DNA from: Actinomycetota bacterium
GTDB taxonomy: Bacteria > Actinomycetota > Acidimicrobiia > Actinomarinales > Actinomarinaceae
Length of the DNA: 26,914 nucleotides
Reading direction: 5' to 3'
NCBI GenBank assembly: GCA_027729925.1
Contig: JAQCEB010000009.1
Span: forward strand, 1-26,914
Position numbers and translations under genes: made by a program. The notes below the pieces were generated by a model. The model saw nothing but the letters and a program-made list of their open reading frames with translations, had not been told where the DNA came from and made no database searches. Within the stretch, counting starts at the first letter, position 1, and every line of letters starts with the position of its first letter. Shown piece by piece: positions 14,675 to 22,389 of this stretch.

Positions 14675-14890
14675 ATGAAAATATTAAGTTACGTATTTCA
14701 GTTTGTTAGGCTTTTTCTAAATTATTTAGGGCTTGGAGGAGGAAACTGCCTCTATTATCCATCCTGTAGCCAAGTAATTTCAGATAGCTTGCAAAACAAA
14801 GGTTTTATTAGATCTATTCCACTAATTTTTGGAAGAATCCTTACATGTAATACAGTTTTTAAGAAATTTGGTAAAAAATGGCAATATTAG
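14675..14890 (+). CDS. yidD: Membrane protein insertion efficiency factor YidD
   Basis: The 71-residue protein fits YidD: an N-terminal amphipathic region, then LYYPSCSQVISDSLQNKGF with the conserved PSCS Cys-containing motif, then GRILTCN, which matches the RLLRCNP block. The usual GGxDPVP ending is replaced by VFKKFGKKW, so the C-terminus is divergent or shortened. YidD sits at the inner membrane and helps YidC/Sec insert membrane proteins. It begins at the rnpA stop and overlaps yidC by 13 bases, which signals coupled translation. Confidence 0.9.
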   Translation: MKILSYVFQFVRLFLNYLGLGGGNCLYYPSCSQVISDSLQNKGFIRSIPLIFGRILTCNTVFKKFGKKWQY

Positions 14891-15696
14891 AACCATTTGC
14901 TTTAGCTATAGGGTTTTTACTCTCATTTATATATGATTATACAAATTCTTATGGTTTTTCAATAGTGATTTTAACTGTGATTATTAACATCATAATTTTC
15001 CCACTAACACTTCGACAAACTAGATCAACAAAGAGAATGCAAGACGCCCAATCTGACATTAAGAAGCTTCAAAAAGAATATAAAGATAACAAAGAAGAGC
15101 TAAACAAAGCCATGGCTAATATGTATAAAGAAAAAGGAATTAACCCTTTAGGTTGCATACTTCCTTTAATTATTCAAATGCCTATTTGGTTTGCTTTGTT
15201 TAGAGTATTGCGAGAGCCACTTGCTTTTATTCAATCAAGTTCAAATCTTTTCCAAAACTTAGAAATACATGAAGGACTTTCATTTTTTGCTATGGATCTA
15301 CAAATACCACCATCTGAAGTCATAAGCTGGGGTGAAAGAGTACCTTACTTACTTTTAATTTTATTAGTTATTTTGACAGCACTTTATCAACAAAATCAAA
15401 TTCAAAAAAAATCAGGTAAACCAGATAACCCACAAGCCCAACAGATGCAGATGATTGGGAAAGTAATGCCGCTATTTTTTGGATTTATTTCATGGACTTT
15501 GCCTACAGGACTTGTTCTTTATTTTTTAACAGGAAACATATTTAGAATTGGTCAGCAGGCTTTAATTGTCAAAATTGATGACAAAGAAATAGAGAATAAA
15601 AACTCGAATAAAAAAGAAGAAAAAAACGAAACCGATGCAGATAGTCCAATATCTGAAAATCCTCGTAAAAACCGCAAAAAAAGAAGGAGAAAATAA
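14878..15696 (+). CDS. yidC: Membrane protein insertase YidC/Oxa1
   Basis: The 272-residue protein has the short Gram-positive/actinobacterial YidC layout with five membrane helices: VILTVIINIIIFPLTLRQTR (the conserved region with the functional Arg), GCILPLIIQMPIWFALFRVL, the region before LYQQNQIQ, and LFFGFISWTLPTGLVLYFLTG. A cytoplasmic coiled region (MQDAQSDIKKLQKEYKDNKE) follows the first conserved helix. The last about 45 residues are highly charged and end RKNRKKRRRK, a basic tail of the type that contacts ribosomes in Oxa1-like insertases. YidC inserts and folds inner-membrane proteins. Its stop overlaps the jag start (TAATG). Confidence 0.95.
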   Translation: MAILEPFALAIGFLLSFIYDYTNSYGFSIVILTVIINIIIFPLTLRQTRSTKRMQDAQSDIKKLQKEYKDNKEELNKAMANMYKEKGINPLGCILPLIIQMPIWFALFRVLREPLAFIQSSSNLFQNLEIHEGLSFFAMDLQIPPSEVISWGERVPYLLLILLVILTALYQQNQIQKKSGKPDNPQAQQMQMIGKVMPLFFGFISWTLPTGLVLYFLTGNIFRIGQQALIVKIDDKEIENKNSNKKEEKNETDADSPISENPRKNRKKRRRK

Positions 15697-16442
15697 TGCC
15701 TAACAATAAATGGGTAGAAGTTGAAGCTAAATCTATTGATGATGCTATTAAAGCAGGCTTGAAAGAACTAAATTTAGAAGATGCAACCCAAGCAAATATT
15801 AATATACTTCAGGAACCAGAAGGTGGTGTTTTTGGAGTGGGTGGTAAAAAAGCTTTAGTACGAATATCTGTAAGAAACGGACAAAATAGACAGTTTAATA
15901 ATAAAAGTAATAATAATAATAAAAACAATAGAACTGCTTTTAAAAAAACTTATTCCCCAAAAAAACCCAGGGTTGAAGCAGACAAAGATGAGCAATTGAA
16001 GGTATCTATTGAATTTTTAAAAGGTTTAGTTAAATCTTTTGGGTTAGAAGGTGGCGTTGAAGGACAATTAGAAGATGAAAATTTAGTTGTAAAAGTAACG
16101 GGAGAACAAACAGAAGCGTTAGTTGGTGAAAAGGGACTTATTATTAGATCTTTGCATGAATTAACAAGAACAGTTGTTCAGAGAAAAACCGGCGCAGGAA
16201 CCAGGCTTAGATTAGATGTCGCTGATTATGCTTCAAAACGAAAAGAAGCTCTTACTATTTATGCAGAAAGATTAAGCAAACAAATACTTGAGGATAAACA
16301 AGAAGTTATGTTAGAACCTATGAATTCAGTCGATAGAAAAACTCTTCACGACGCAGCATCACAACTGTCAGGCATTAGATCTTATTCTGAAGGCAGAGAA
16401 CCTTATAGATCTGTTGTATTTGCTCCCGAAGAAGAAGAATGA
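15696..16442 (+). CDS. jag: RNA-binding protein Jag/KhpB (Jag_N, KH, R3H)
   Basis: The 248-residue protein has a Jag_N domain (residues 1-65; VEVEAKSIDDAIKAGLKELN and GVFGVGGKKALV). An Asn/Lys-rich linker follows (about 66-100, including runs of Asn encoded by AAT/AAC repeats). A KH domain contains LVGEKGLIIRSLHELTR (GxxG-type loop), and a C-terminal R3H domain contains VDRKTLHDAASQLSGIRSYS (the Arg-x3-His pair in RKTLH). KhpB-type proteins bind many RNAs and affect cell elongation and division. It sits directly downstream of yidC, as in most bacteria, and overlaps rsmG by four bases (ATGA). Confidence 0.93.
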   Translation: MPNNKWVEVEAKSIDDAIKAGLKELNLEDATQANINILQEPEGGVFGVGGKKALVRISVRNGQNRQFNNKSNNNNKNNRTAFKKTYSPKKPRVEADKDEQLKVSIEFLKGLVKSFGLEGGVEGQLEDENLVVKVTGEQTEALVGEKGLIIRSLHELTRTVVQRKTGAGTRLRLDVADYASKRKEALTIYAERLSKQILEDKQEVMLEPMNSVDRKTLHDAASQLSGIRSYSEGREPYRSVVFAPEEEE

Positions 16443-17035
16443 ATTTTGAACCTCAATTACCTAATTGGGGTTACGAGCTTGCTCAAAAAAAGCTAGATAT
16501 ATTAATTAAATACCATAGTTGGTTAAAAGAAACTGGTATAAAAACTGGTTTAATTAGTCAAAAAAATGATCAATTTATTTGGGACGAGTTTATAGTACAT
16601 TCTTTATATTTTTCAATTGTTTTTCAAGAACTTGAAATAAAAAATAAAACTATATTTGATTTAGGAACAGGTGGAGGAATTCCAGGAATTCCTTTAGCGA
16701 TAACTTCAAACAATCTAATTAGTTTGATTGATATAAAAGAATCTAGAATAAATGAACTAATTAGATTAAAAAATATCTTAAATCTTGATAATATTAAACC
16801 GACCTTAGAAGATGCGAATAAAACTATTGTAAAAGAGGGTTTATTTGTATCCAGATGTTATATTTCTACTGAAAACGCACTAAATTTGTTAAAAAACAAA
16901 GAAAACTCTACATATGTTGTATCTTCTGCAGATAAAGAAACAGAATACGACAGTGAAAAGTTTCACGTGAAACACTTGAATTTTTATATTAATAAAGAAG
17001 ACTTAAGACACATTGATGTTATAACTGTTAAGTGA
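16439..17035 (+). CDS. rsmG: 16S rRNA (guanine-N7) methyltransferase RsmG (GidB)
   Basis: The 198-residue protein contains the SAM-binding loop IFDLGTGGGIPGIPLAI (72-88) and the downstream strand LISLIDIKESRINELIRLK, typical of RsmG, which methylates G527 of 16S rRNA. FVSRCYISTENAL matches the usual SRAFAPL block in divergent form. The C-terminus is shorter and more diverged than in most relatives. Codons for KFHVKH near the end embed a parS sequence, so this part of the gene may be under DNA-site as well as protein constraint. The stop overlaps the GTG of parA. Confidence 0.93.
   Translation: MNFEPQLPNWGYELAQKKLDILIKYHSWLKETGIKTGLISQKNDQFIWDEFIVHSLYFSIVFQELEIKNKTIFDLGTGGGIPGIPLAITSNNLISLIDIKESRINELIRLKNILNLDNIKPTLEDANKTIVKEGLFVSRCYISTENALNLLKNKENSTYVVSSADKETEYDSEKFHVKHLNFYINKEDLRHIDVITVK
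16959..16974 (+). promoter_or_regulatory. parS centromere site
   Basis: AGTTTCACGTGAAACA contains the perfect 14-bp palindrome GTTTCACGTGAAAC and differs from the consensus TGTTTCACGTGAAACA only in its first base. ParB loads at such sites as a CTP-dependent clamp and organises the origin region. It lies in the 3' end of rsmG, about 60 bases upstream of parA. It is the only full copy I noticed in the window. Confidence 0.93.
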
Positions 17036-17787
17036 AAATAATTTCTATATTATGTCAAAAAGGTGGGGTTGGTAAAACTACTGCAGCTGTAAATATAAGT
17101 AGTCTGTTAAGTGACATGGGTTATAAAACAATGTTAATTGATTTAGATCCACAGGGAAATGTAGCTACATACTTAAATCAGGATAAAAATAATAATAATA
17201 AAACTAGTTCTGTTGATTTATTAGAAGGTGTCGTGGACATTAATCCTATTATAATGAACGATAAATTTGCATTAATAACTTCAGATCAATCGATCTCAAA
17301 ATATAATCAAGAAAAAATAATCGGTGGATCAAAATTAAAAAAGATTAGGAATATACCATATTTCAAAAATTTTGATTTTGTCATTATAGACACCCCACCA
17401 ACAATGAGTTCTTTAGTACAAGAAGCACTTTCAACATCTGATTATTATATGATTCCTGCAAAGCCGGAGTTTCTTGCTGTTGAGGGGGTCGCACAAGCAA
17501 TGAACTTTGCAAAAAAAACAATCTCTCAAATTCCAACAAATAATCCTATCTTTCTTGGTGTTATCTTGAATCAAGTTGATAATAGGAGATCTAGTTTTCT
17601 AGACTTTTTAAATGAATTAAGATATCTTCTTTCTGATAAATTATTTGAATCACATATTTCACAGTCAACAGAAATTGCCGATAGTCCCTTTTATGCTAAA
17701 ACTGTATCAAATTTTCCAGAAAATAGTAAAGCTAGAAATGAGTATTTATCCTTAGTAAAAGAATTAGTTAGTAAGATAGAAATATGA
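17032..17787 (+). CDS. parA: Chromosome partitioning ATPase ParA (Soj)
   Basis: The 251-residue MinD/ParA ATPase has the deviant Walker A KGGVGKTT (10-17), DLDPQGN (switch I-like region) and IDTPPTMSSLVQEAL (Walker B). The later VILNQVD block also fits. ParA binds DNA nonspecifically when ATP-bound and, through ParB-stimulated hydrolysis, moves parS-bound origins apart. The GTG start overlaps the rsmG stop as GTGA. It overlaps parB by four bases. Position and sequence mark the chromosomal rather than a plasmid system. Confidence 0.96.
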   Translation: MKIISILCQKGGVGKTTAAVNISSLLSDMGYKTMLIDLDPQGNVATYLNQDKNNNNKTSSVDLLEGVVDINPIIMNDKFALITSDQSISKYNQEKIIGGSKLKKIRNIPYFKNFDFVIIDTPPTMSSLVQEALSTSDYYMIPAKPEFLAVEGVAQAMNFAKKTISQIPTNNPIFLGVILNQVDNRRSSFLDFLNELRYLLSDKLFESHISQSTEIADSPFYAKTVSNFPENSKARNEYLSLVKELVSKIEI

Positions 17788-18581
17788 AAAGATCATTAAG
17801 TAGCTTAATTAGTAATGTTGATGTTCGTGATTTTAAAGTAGAAAATCTTAATATCGAAAATATTTCAATAAGTGAATCTCAACCCCGTACTTATTTTGAT
17901 GAAAAAAAACATCTTGAATTATCTGAATCAATTAGAAAAAGTGGAGTTTTACAACCTATTATTGTTCAACATCTAGGAGAAAATAATTATAAATTAATAG
18001 CTGGTGAGAGGAGGCTTAGAGCTTCTAAACATATTGGATTAAAAGAAATACCTGCATTAGTTAAAGACGTTTCAGAACAAGATGCAGCAGTTATTGGCCT
18101 GGTTGAGAATACACAGCGCTCTCAACTAAACACAATTGAAGAAGCACTGGGTTACAAGTCTCTTCAAGAGAAATATTCTTTGAGCGCAAAAGAAATAGCT
18201 TTACTAGTTGGAAAAAGCAGACCATACGTATCAAACCTTTTGAGAATTTCTAATTTAAGTTCAAAAGTTCAAAATGCCTTAAAAAGTAATTTAGTAACCT
18301 TTGGTCAGGTAAGACCATTAATTATTTTAGATCATGTATTACAAGATAAAATATTAGAAGAAATAATAAACCTTAAACTTACTAGTCGAGTAGTAGAAGA
18401 TAAGGTCAACCAGCTTCAAGGCAGAAGTGATTTAGATGAGGAGTCACTTTACATTCAAAACCAACTTGAAAGTTACCTTGGTTCTAAAGTAGTTGTTCAA
18501 AAAAATCAAGATGGTTTTAAAATAAATTTAAATTTTAAAAACTTAGAAAATGTAAATGAGTTTTTGAAAAAGTTTTCTTAA
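17784..18581 (+). CDS. parB: Chromosome partitioning protein ParB (Spo0J)
   Basis: The 265-residue ParB has the CTP-binding N-domain with GERRLRAS (74-81) and ENTQRSQLN (108-116). The helix-turn-helix follows (SLSAKEIALLVGKSRPYVSNLLRI), which reads parS, and a C-terminal dimerisation region closes the protein (EESLYIQNQLESYLG to the end). It is somewhat short because the N-terminal ParA-stimulating tail and the linker are compact (MKRSLSSLISNV). It clamps on DNA at parS, a copy of which lies upstream in rsmG. The gene is convergent with the CwlM-like gene; their stop codons share a CTTAAG palindrome, with no space for a terminator. Confidence 0.96.
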   Translation: MKRSLSSLISNVDVRDFKVENLNIENISISESQPRTYFDEKKHLELSESIRKSGVLQPIIVQHLGENNYKLIAGERRLRASKHIGLKEIPALVKDVSEQDAAVIGLVENTQRSQLNTIEEALGYKSLQEKYSLSAKEIALLVGKSRPYVSNLLRISNLSSKVQNALKSNLVTFGQVRPLIILDHVLQDKILEEIINLKLTSRVVEDKVNQLQGRSDLDEESLYIQNQLESYLGSKVVVQKNQDGFKINLNFKNLENVNEFLKKFS

Positions 18582-19507
18582 GACTTATAAAAATCTTTAT
18601 AAACTGTTTGAATTTGAGAAAAGATAGTATCTAAATTTAATTGGTAAAAATTACCATTAATTATTAATGCTACAGATTTTGTATTTTTAAGTAAAGGTGA
18701 GTTTTTTCCTTCAGATTTAATGTTCAAATTACTCTCAAGTACTGATGAGATTTTTGCTCCAATACTACTAATTGAGTATTTCCCTTGAAAGTAGTTGCTA
18801 CTTTCTTCAGTCCCCATCTTAAAAATTAAAAATAAGCTTGGATGATGTTTATTTACATACTTGATAACATTTTGAGGATCAATATTTTCTGAAACTTCAG
18901 AAGCGAAACTTATACTAATATTGTTAGAGTTACTTATCTCTTTTAACTTTTCATAAAACACTATTTGATCTCTATATTCTCCATAGTTATCTACGAAAAC
19001 AACAACATCTAACACACTCTTAGCCGGTCTAAATGTTTTTATTGCCTCATTTAAGGAAGTATTTAAATTTGGTCTGATAAATTTTCTTATTTCTTTTGCC
19101 GTATCCAAACCAACAATACCGTCAACTTTTAAACCTCTATTTTCTTGAAAAGATTCAACAGAACGAACCACTGGTTTTCCATAAATTGAATCTATTGGAT
19201 CAGAGTAAAAACCCAGTCTTGATAGCAATTCTTGAAGCTCTTCAACATCTGAACCATATAAAGCAGGGGTAGACAGAGTTAGTATTCTATCTCCTAATTT
19301 ATAACCTTGAACCAATAGTTCTTTCCAGAGCTCTTTTTTGGTTAGATTCTTTTCTAGGTTGTAATCACTTATGAATAGTTTTACGAAAGAACTAATTTCA
19401 ACTGAATTACTTGATTCTGGATAGCCTATTGAAACTAGATTTTTATTTAAGTCTTTAAATTCATCTTCTGATAATTCATTTAGAAAATCTAAAAAATTTG
19501 AGTTAAT
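18578..19507 (-). CDS. CwlM-like peptidoglycan-binding protein with degenerate amidase domain; start unresolved
   Basis: The C-terminal 245 residues read from a TTG at 19315. The same frame stays open upstream to a stop at 19511-19513, and its translation (for example EISSFVKLFI, KKELWKELLVQGYKLGDRI) continues the pattern of mycobacterial CwlM. The gene also occupies the CwlM position between trxB and parB. Read from 19507, it has a degenerate first peptidoglycan-binding repeat, a clear second one (GSDVEELQELLSRLGFY to VDGIVGLDTAKEI), and a shrunken amidase-3-like fold with no visible zinc-binding His/Glu set. In mycobacteria CwlM regulates MurA and is not a hydrolase. No ATG, GTG or TTG exists in the upstream part, so either ATT (19507) or ATC (19510) starts it, or one T is missing from a T6 run. 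The coordinates given assume ATT. Confidence 0.7.
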   Translation of the reverse strand: MNSNFLDFLNELSEDEFKDLNKNLVSIGYPESSNSVEISSFVKLFISDYNLEKNLTKKELWKELLVQGYKLGDRILTLSTPALYGSDVEELQELLSRLGFYSDPIDSIYGKPVVRSVESFQENRGLKVDGIVGLDTAKEIRKFIRPNLNTSLNEAIKTFRPAKSVLDVVVFVDNYGEYRDQIVFYEKLKEISNSNNISISFASEVSENIDPQNVIKYVNKHHPSLFLIFKMGTEESSNYFQGKYSISSIGAKISSVLESNLNIKSEGKNSPLLKNTKSVALIINGNFYQLNLDTIFSQIQTVYKDFYKS

Positions 19508-20417
19508 GATCTAGCCATCTTTCTGCATCAATAGCTGCTTGACATCCACTTCCGGCTGCAGTGATTGCCTGTCTATATATAGAGTCAGCTACGTCTCCTG
19601 CAGCAAAAACTCCGGGGACAGAAGTACTGGTTTCAGTTGTAAATCCTGTTTTTATATAACCTTTCTCATCTAATTCAACTAAACCATCTAAAAATTTAAC
19701 ATTAGGGTCATGTCCAATAGCGACAAAAACACCGTCTAATTCAATTGTGTTACGAATATTATTTTTAAGGTCATTAATTTCAACGGAAGTTACTTTTCCA
19801 TCTCCATTAATTCTTTCAACTGTAGAGTTCCAAATGACTTCAATTTTTTCATGATTCAATACTCTATCCTGCATTATTTGGCTTGCTCTAAACTGATCTC
19901 TTCTGTGGATTACAATCACTTTTGAAGCAAACTTAGTTAAAAACAAAGCTTCCTCCATTGCTGAGTCCCCACCTCCAATAACTGCTACAGTTTTTTCTTT
20001 AAAGAAAAAACCATCACAAGTCGCACAAGCAGAAACACCATAACCTTGTAACTCTTTTTCTCCTTCAACACCCAACCATCTTGCTGAAGCACCGGAAGCT
20101 ATAATGACAGATTTGAATAGATATTCATTATTTGAACTCTTTAATTTAAATCCATTCTCAATAATTTCAATTGTGTTTATTGTTTCTGTTTTTATTTCTG
20201 TTCCAAATCTTTCAGCCTGAGCTTTAAATGTTTGCATGAGTTCTGGTCCCATTATTCCTTCAACAAAACCAGGAAAATTTTCGACATCAGTAGTAAGCAT
20301 TAGCTGACCTCCGGACTCTAGGCCTTCAAAAAGAATTGGCTTTAGATTAGCTCTAGCTGCATAAATACCAGCAGTATATCCTGCTGGACCTGATCCTATA
20401 ATTGCTAAGTCTTCCAT
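19503..20417 (-). CDS. trxB: Thioredoxin-disulfide reductase
   Basis: The 304-residue flavoenzyme has the FAD motif GSGPAGYTAGIYAARA, the redox centre CATC (Cys131/Cys134), the NADPH-binding GGGDSAMEEALFL followed by HRR (175-177 region), and the C-terminal FAD motif GVFAAGDVADSIYRQAITAAGSG. It passes electrons from NADPH to thioredoxin in the cytoplasm. In mycobacteria trxA follows directly; here no thioredoxin gene is present between trxB and the CwlM-like gene. It shares one base with the upstream small membrane protein gene (TAATG), and its last codons overlap the likely CwlM start. Confidence 0.97.
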   Translation of the reverse strand: MEDLAIIGSGPAGYTAGIYAARANLKPILFEGLESGGQLMLTTDVENFPGFVEGIMGPELMQTFKAQAERFGTEIKTETINTIEIIENGFKLKSSNNEYLFKSVIIASGASARWLGVEGEKELQGYGVSACATCDGFFFKEKTVAVIGGGDSAMEEALFLTKFASKVIVIHRRDQFRASQIMQDRVLNHEKIEVIWNSTVERINGDGKVTSVEINDLKNNIRNTIELDGVFVAIGHDPNVKFLDGLVELDEKGYIKTGFTTETSTSVPGVFAAGDVADSIYRQAITAAGSGCQAAIDAERWLDH

Positions 20418-20698
20418 TATTTTTTTCTCCTAAAGCTTTTTAAAGCTAGAACTAAAAATACTAGCCCCAAGGTGGCAAATGCAAAGCCAGTTGGGTCAAT
20501 TCCTAACAAGAGCCCAAATCCTTGTATTAATTTTACAACCCCAATTAAAAGAAAAACTAGAGCTAACAAAAGTAAAACTATAAGCAGTATTCCCATAGAC
20601 GCAAATCCAGTTACGCGTTTAACCGGTTTAATTATTAACTTTTTTAATGTTTCTATTAAACTTTCAACTGCATCAACGAAGGTATCTTTTTCTTCCAT
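20417..20698 (-). CDS. Small two-helix membrane protein, function unknown
   Basis: The 93-residue protein has a charged N-terminal amphipathic helix (DAVESLIETLKKLIIKPVKRV), then two membrane helices (ILLIVLLLLALVFLLIGVV and GFAFATLGLVFLVLALK), and a basic end RRKK that predicts both termini inside. I do not recognise a family with certainty; the look is that of short actinobacterial holin-X-like or phage-holin-3-type membrane proteins, which are housekeeping genes despite the name. Its stop overlaps trxB by one base, so the two are co-expressed. A Met start with no strong ribosome site follows a 41-base AT-rich gap containing the inverted repeat TTAATG-CATTAA. Confidence 0.6.
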   Translation of the reverse strand: MEEKDTFVDAVESLIETLKKLIIKPVKRVTGFASMGILLIVLLLLALVFLLIGVVKLIQGFGLLLGIDPTGFAFATLGLVFLVLALKSFRRKK

Positions 20699-20739
20699 AA
20701 ATTTATATTAAGCTTACAAGAAATATTAATGAACATTAA

Positions 20740-21444
20740 TTAAATGTGGTCTGATTCGAAAATAATAAAATTTGTTTTTGTAAATTCGAATCCGTTTTTT
20801 AAGTAAAGATTTTGAGCTTTTAGGTTTTTTTCCTGGGTATTAAGTTTTATATTGATATATTTTTTATTTTTAGCAAATGAAATAATGTTTTCAAGCAAGT
20901 TTTGACCAAACCCTAAAGAATGATTGTTTTTGTTAATTCCAAAGCGCTGTAAATAACTAAATCTATTTGTTACTCCCAAAATCGCATACCCTATGACAGC
21001 ATTGTTGTTTGTTTGTTTGAATAAATAGTTTTGATTACAGCTTTCAAGTGTTTCCTGAAAAGAAGCTAGGGAGTTTTGCCAATATTCATCGAATATATTT
21101 ATGTCAAGTTCAAGTAACTCTTGAAAATGTGATTTTGATAGTGTCTCCGGAATAATATTATTTAAATTATTATTTTTAGTTGTTTTAAGATTAAGTGACA
21201 AAACGTTTAACTTTTCTTTTTCTAACCAGCCAGATGTTTTCCACAGATATTGATTATCTGAGTTCACCATTGATGAGTTAAAGATTAATCCTTTTTCCAC
21301 AGCAATACGTTTAGCTCTTTTTAGTAGAGGCTTACCACCATATTCTTTTTCAAAATATACTAGTTCTGAAGCGTTATTCCATTTTCTTGTAAAAAAAGAA
21401 CCTAGCCAATGAGTGTTTCTTTGTTTTTCATCTGTTAAAAACAT
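20740..21444 (-). CDS. GNAT-family N-acetyltransferase, substrate unknown
   Basis: In the 234-residue protein the C-terminal half is a GNAT domain: AVIGYAILGV (strand 4), YLQRFGINKNNHSLGFGQNLLENIISFAKN (strand-helix with the acetyl-CoA loop in altered form, LGFGQ), and IKLNTQEKNLKAQNLYLKNGFEFTK, the conserved final motif. The N-terminal half (about 100 residues) also looks GNAT-like but degenerate (ELVYFEKEYGGKPLLKRAKRIAVEKG), so this could be a double-GNAT protein. It overlaps the Nudix gene by 17 bases. The acceptor cannot be inferred. In mycobacteria other genes (murJ, sigM) occupy this interval. Confidence 0.72.
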   Translation of the reverse strand: MFLTDEKQRNTHWLGSFFTRKWNNASELVYFEKEYGGKPLLKRAKRIAVEKGLIFNSSMVNSDNQYLWKTSGWLEKEKLNVLSLNLKTTKNNNLNNIIPETLSKSHFQELLELDINIFDEYWQNSLASFQETLESCNQNYLFKQTNNNAVIGYAILGVTNRFSYLQRFGINKNNHSLGFGQNLLENIISFAKNKKYINIKLNTQEKNLKAQNLYLKNGFEFTKTNFIIFESDHI

Positions 21445-21853
21445 ATTTTAAAATTTTCTTATCTTCCTCATGTGTCAATAATTCAATAGCTTTTTCAAAC
21501 TCAACTATTGCAATTTCTTGAATCTCATCATCTGGTTCGTTTTTAAAAGGCTCAACCACTTTCATTTCATAAAACCAAACAGTTTTTGATATCTTTTGAC
21601 CGTTTACTTCAATCTCATACCTTGACTCAGCAATTGGTTTTTCATCTAGTAACTCAACGATAAAACCAGTTTCTTCGATTACTTCTCGAACCGCAGCCTC
21701 GGAAGGCTTTTCACCTTCTTCAAGATGTCCTTTCGGGTAACCCCACCAGCTTTCAGAATCATTACTTGAGTCACCTTTTTTATTTTTTACAATTAAAATT
21801 TTATTTTTTTCTATGACAATTCCTCCAGCAGCAAAATCTACTTTTGAATTCAT
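21428..21853 (-). CDS. Nudix hydrolase (MutT4-like)
   Basis: The 141-residue protein contains a complete Nudix box, GHLEEGEKPSEAAVREVIEE followed by TG (42-63), fitting G-x5-E-x7-REUxEE. The N-terminal AAGGIVIEKNKILIV and the WWGYPKG before the box are typical. Nudix enzymes hydrolyse nucleoside diphosphates linked to another group; the position next to divergent pcnA matches mycobacterial MutT4 (Rv3908), whose substrate range covers oxidised or modified nucleotides. GGAG lies 11 bases before the ATG. Only 37 bases separate it from pcnA, so the two promoters must overlap. Confidence 0.88.
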   Translation of the reverse strand: MNSKVDFAAGGIVIEKNKILIVKNKKGDSSNDSESWWGYPKGHLEEGEKPSEAAVREVIEETGFIVELLDEKPIAESRYEIEVNGQKISKTVWFYEMKVVEPFKNEPDDEIQEIAIVEFEKAIELLTHEEDKKILKYVFNR

Positions 21854-21890
21854 ACTTCTAATGTCTCCGTTATTCTTCTAAGCTATCAAT

Positions 21891-22382
21891 ATGGTACCAA
21901 GAACGCTACTTGAATTGCTAGAGAATAACGAATATTTAAATGACATATCTAAGCTTTATGAAAATAAAGGCCATGAATTTTATTTAGTCGGTGGTGCGGT
22001 TAGGGATGGAATACTTGGAAAAAATACCACAGATTTCGACTTTACTACTAGTGCTACTCCGGAGCAATCTATTGAATTACTAAATAAAAATAATTATAAA
22101 ACCACAGAAATAGGCAAGGCGTTTGGGACTATAGAGCTTCAAAAAGGAGAAAGCTCAATACACATTACGACATTTAGAAAAGATACATACTCTATAGATT
22201 CTAGAAACCCAAATATTGAATCAGCATCAAACCTAGATACAGACCTGTCAAGAAGAGACTTTACAATCAATGCAATTGCATATTCTATAAATGAGAAAAG
22301 ACTCATTGATCCATATTCTGGATTAAAAGATTTAGCATCTGGCACTATAACGACTCCCGACGACTATTATTTCTTTTTCTGA
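21891..22382 (+). CDS. pcnA: CCA tRNA nucleotidyltransferase, N-terminal part (frameshifted)
   Basis: These 163 residues are the head (catalytic) domain of a class II CCA-adding enzyme, which builds the 3' CCA of tRNAs. YLVGGAVRDGILGKNTTDFD holds the GG and RD motifs and the metal-binding Asp48 and Asp50. RRDFTINAIAY is the nucleotide-template region, and LIDPYSGLKDLASGTI the following block. The frame then ends with the unnatural TTPDDYYFFF and a TGA. The expected continuation SFSDDPLRMMR lies in the +1 frame only a few bases later, so gene 21891-23262 is one broken gene. Excess of one base in the TTTCTTTTTC stretch near 22369-22379 explains it. It may be a sequence error, because the enzyme is normally essential or important. 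Confidence 0.85.
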   Translation: MVPRTLLELLENNEYLNDISKLYENKGHEFYLVGGAVRDGILGKNTTDFDFTTSATPEQSIELLNKNNYKTTEIGKAFGTIELQKGESSIHITTFRKDTYSIDSRNPNIESASNLDTDLSRRDFTINAIAYSINEKRLIDPYSGLKDLASGTITTPDDYYFFF

Positions 22383-22389
22383 TGATCCT

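Noticed and set aside
18570..18590. Terminator between convergent parB and CwlM-like genes
   Set aside because: The stop codons overlap within CTTAAG and no stem plus T tract is present around them.
21237..21301. Two TTTTCCACA nonamers (21237-21245 and 21293-21301) resembling DnaA boxes
   Set aside because: Both lie inside the coding frame of the GNAT gene, about 7 kb from dnaA, and the 9-mer is likely by chance in this composition; kept only as a note.
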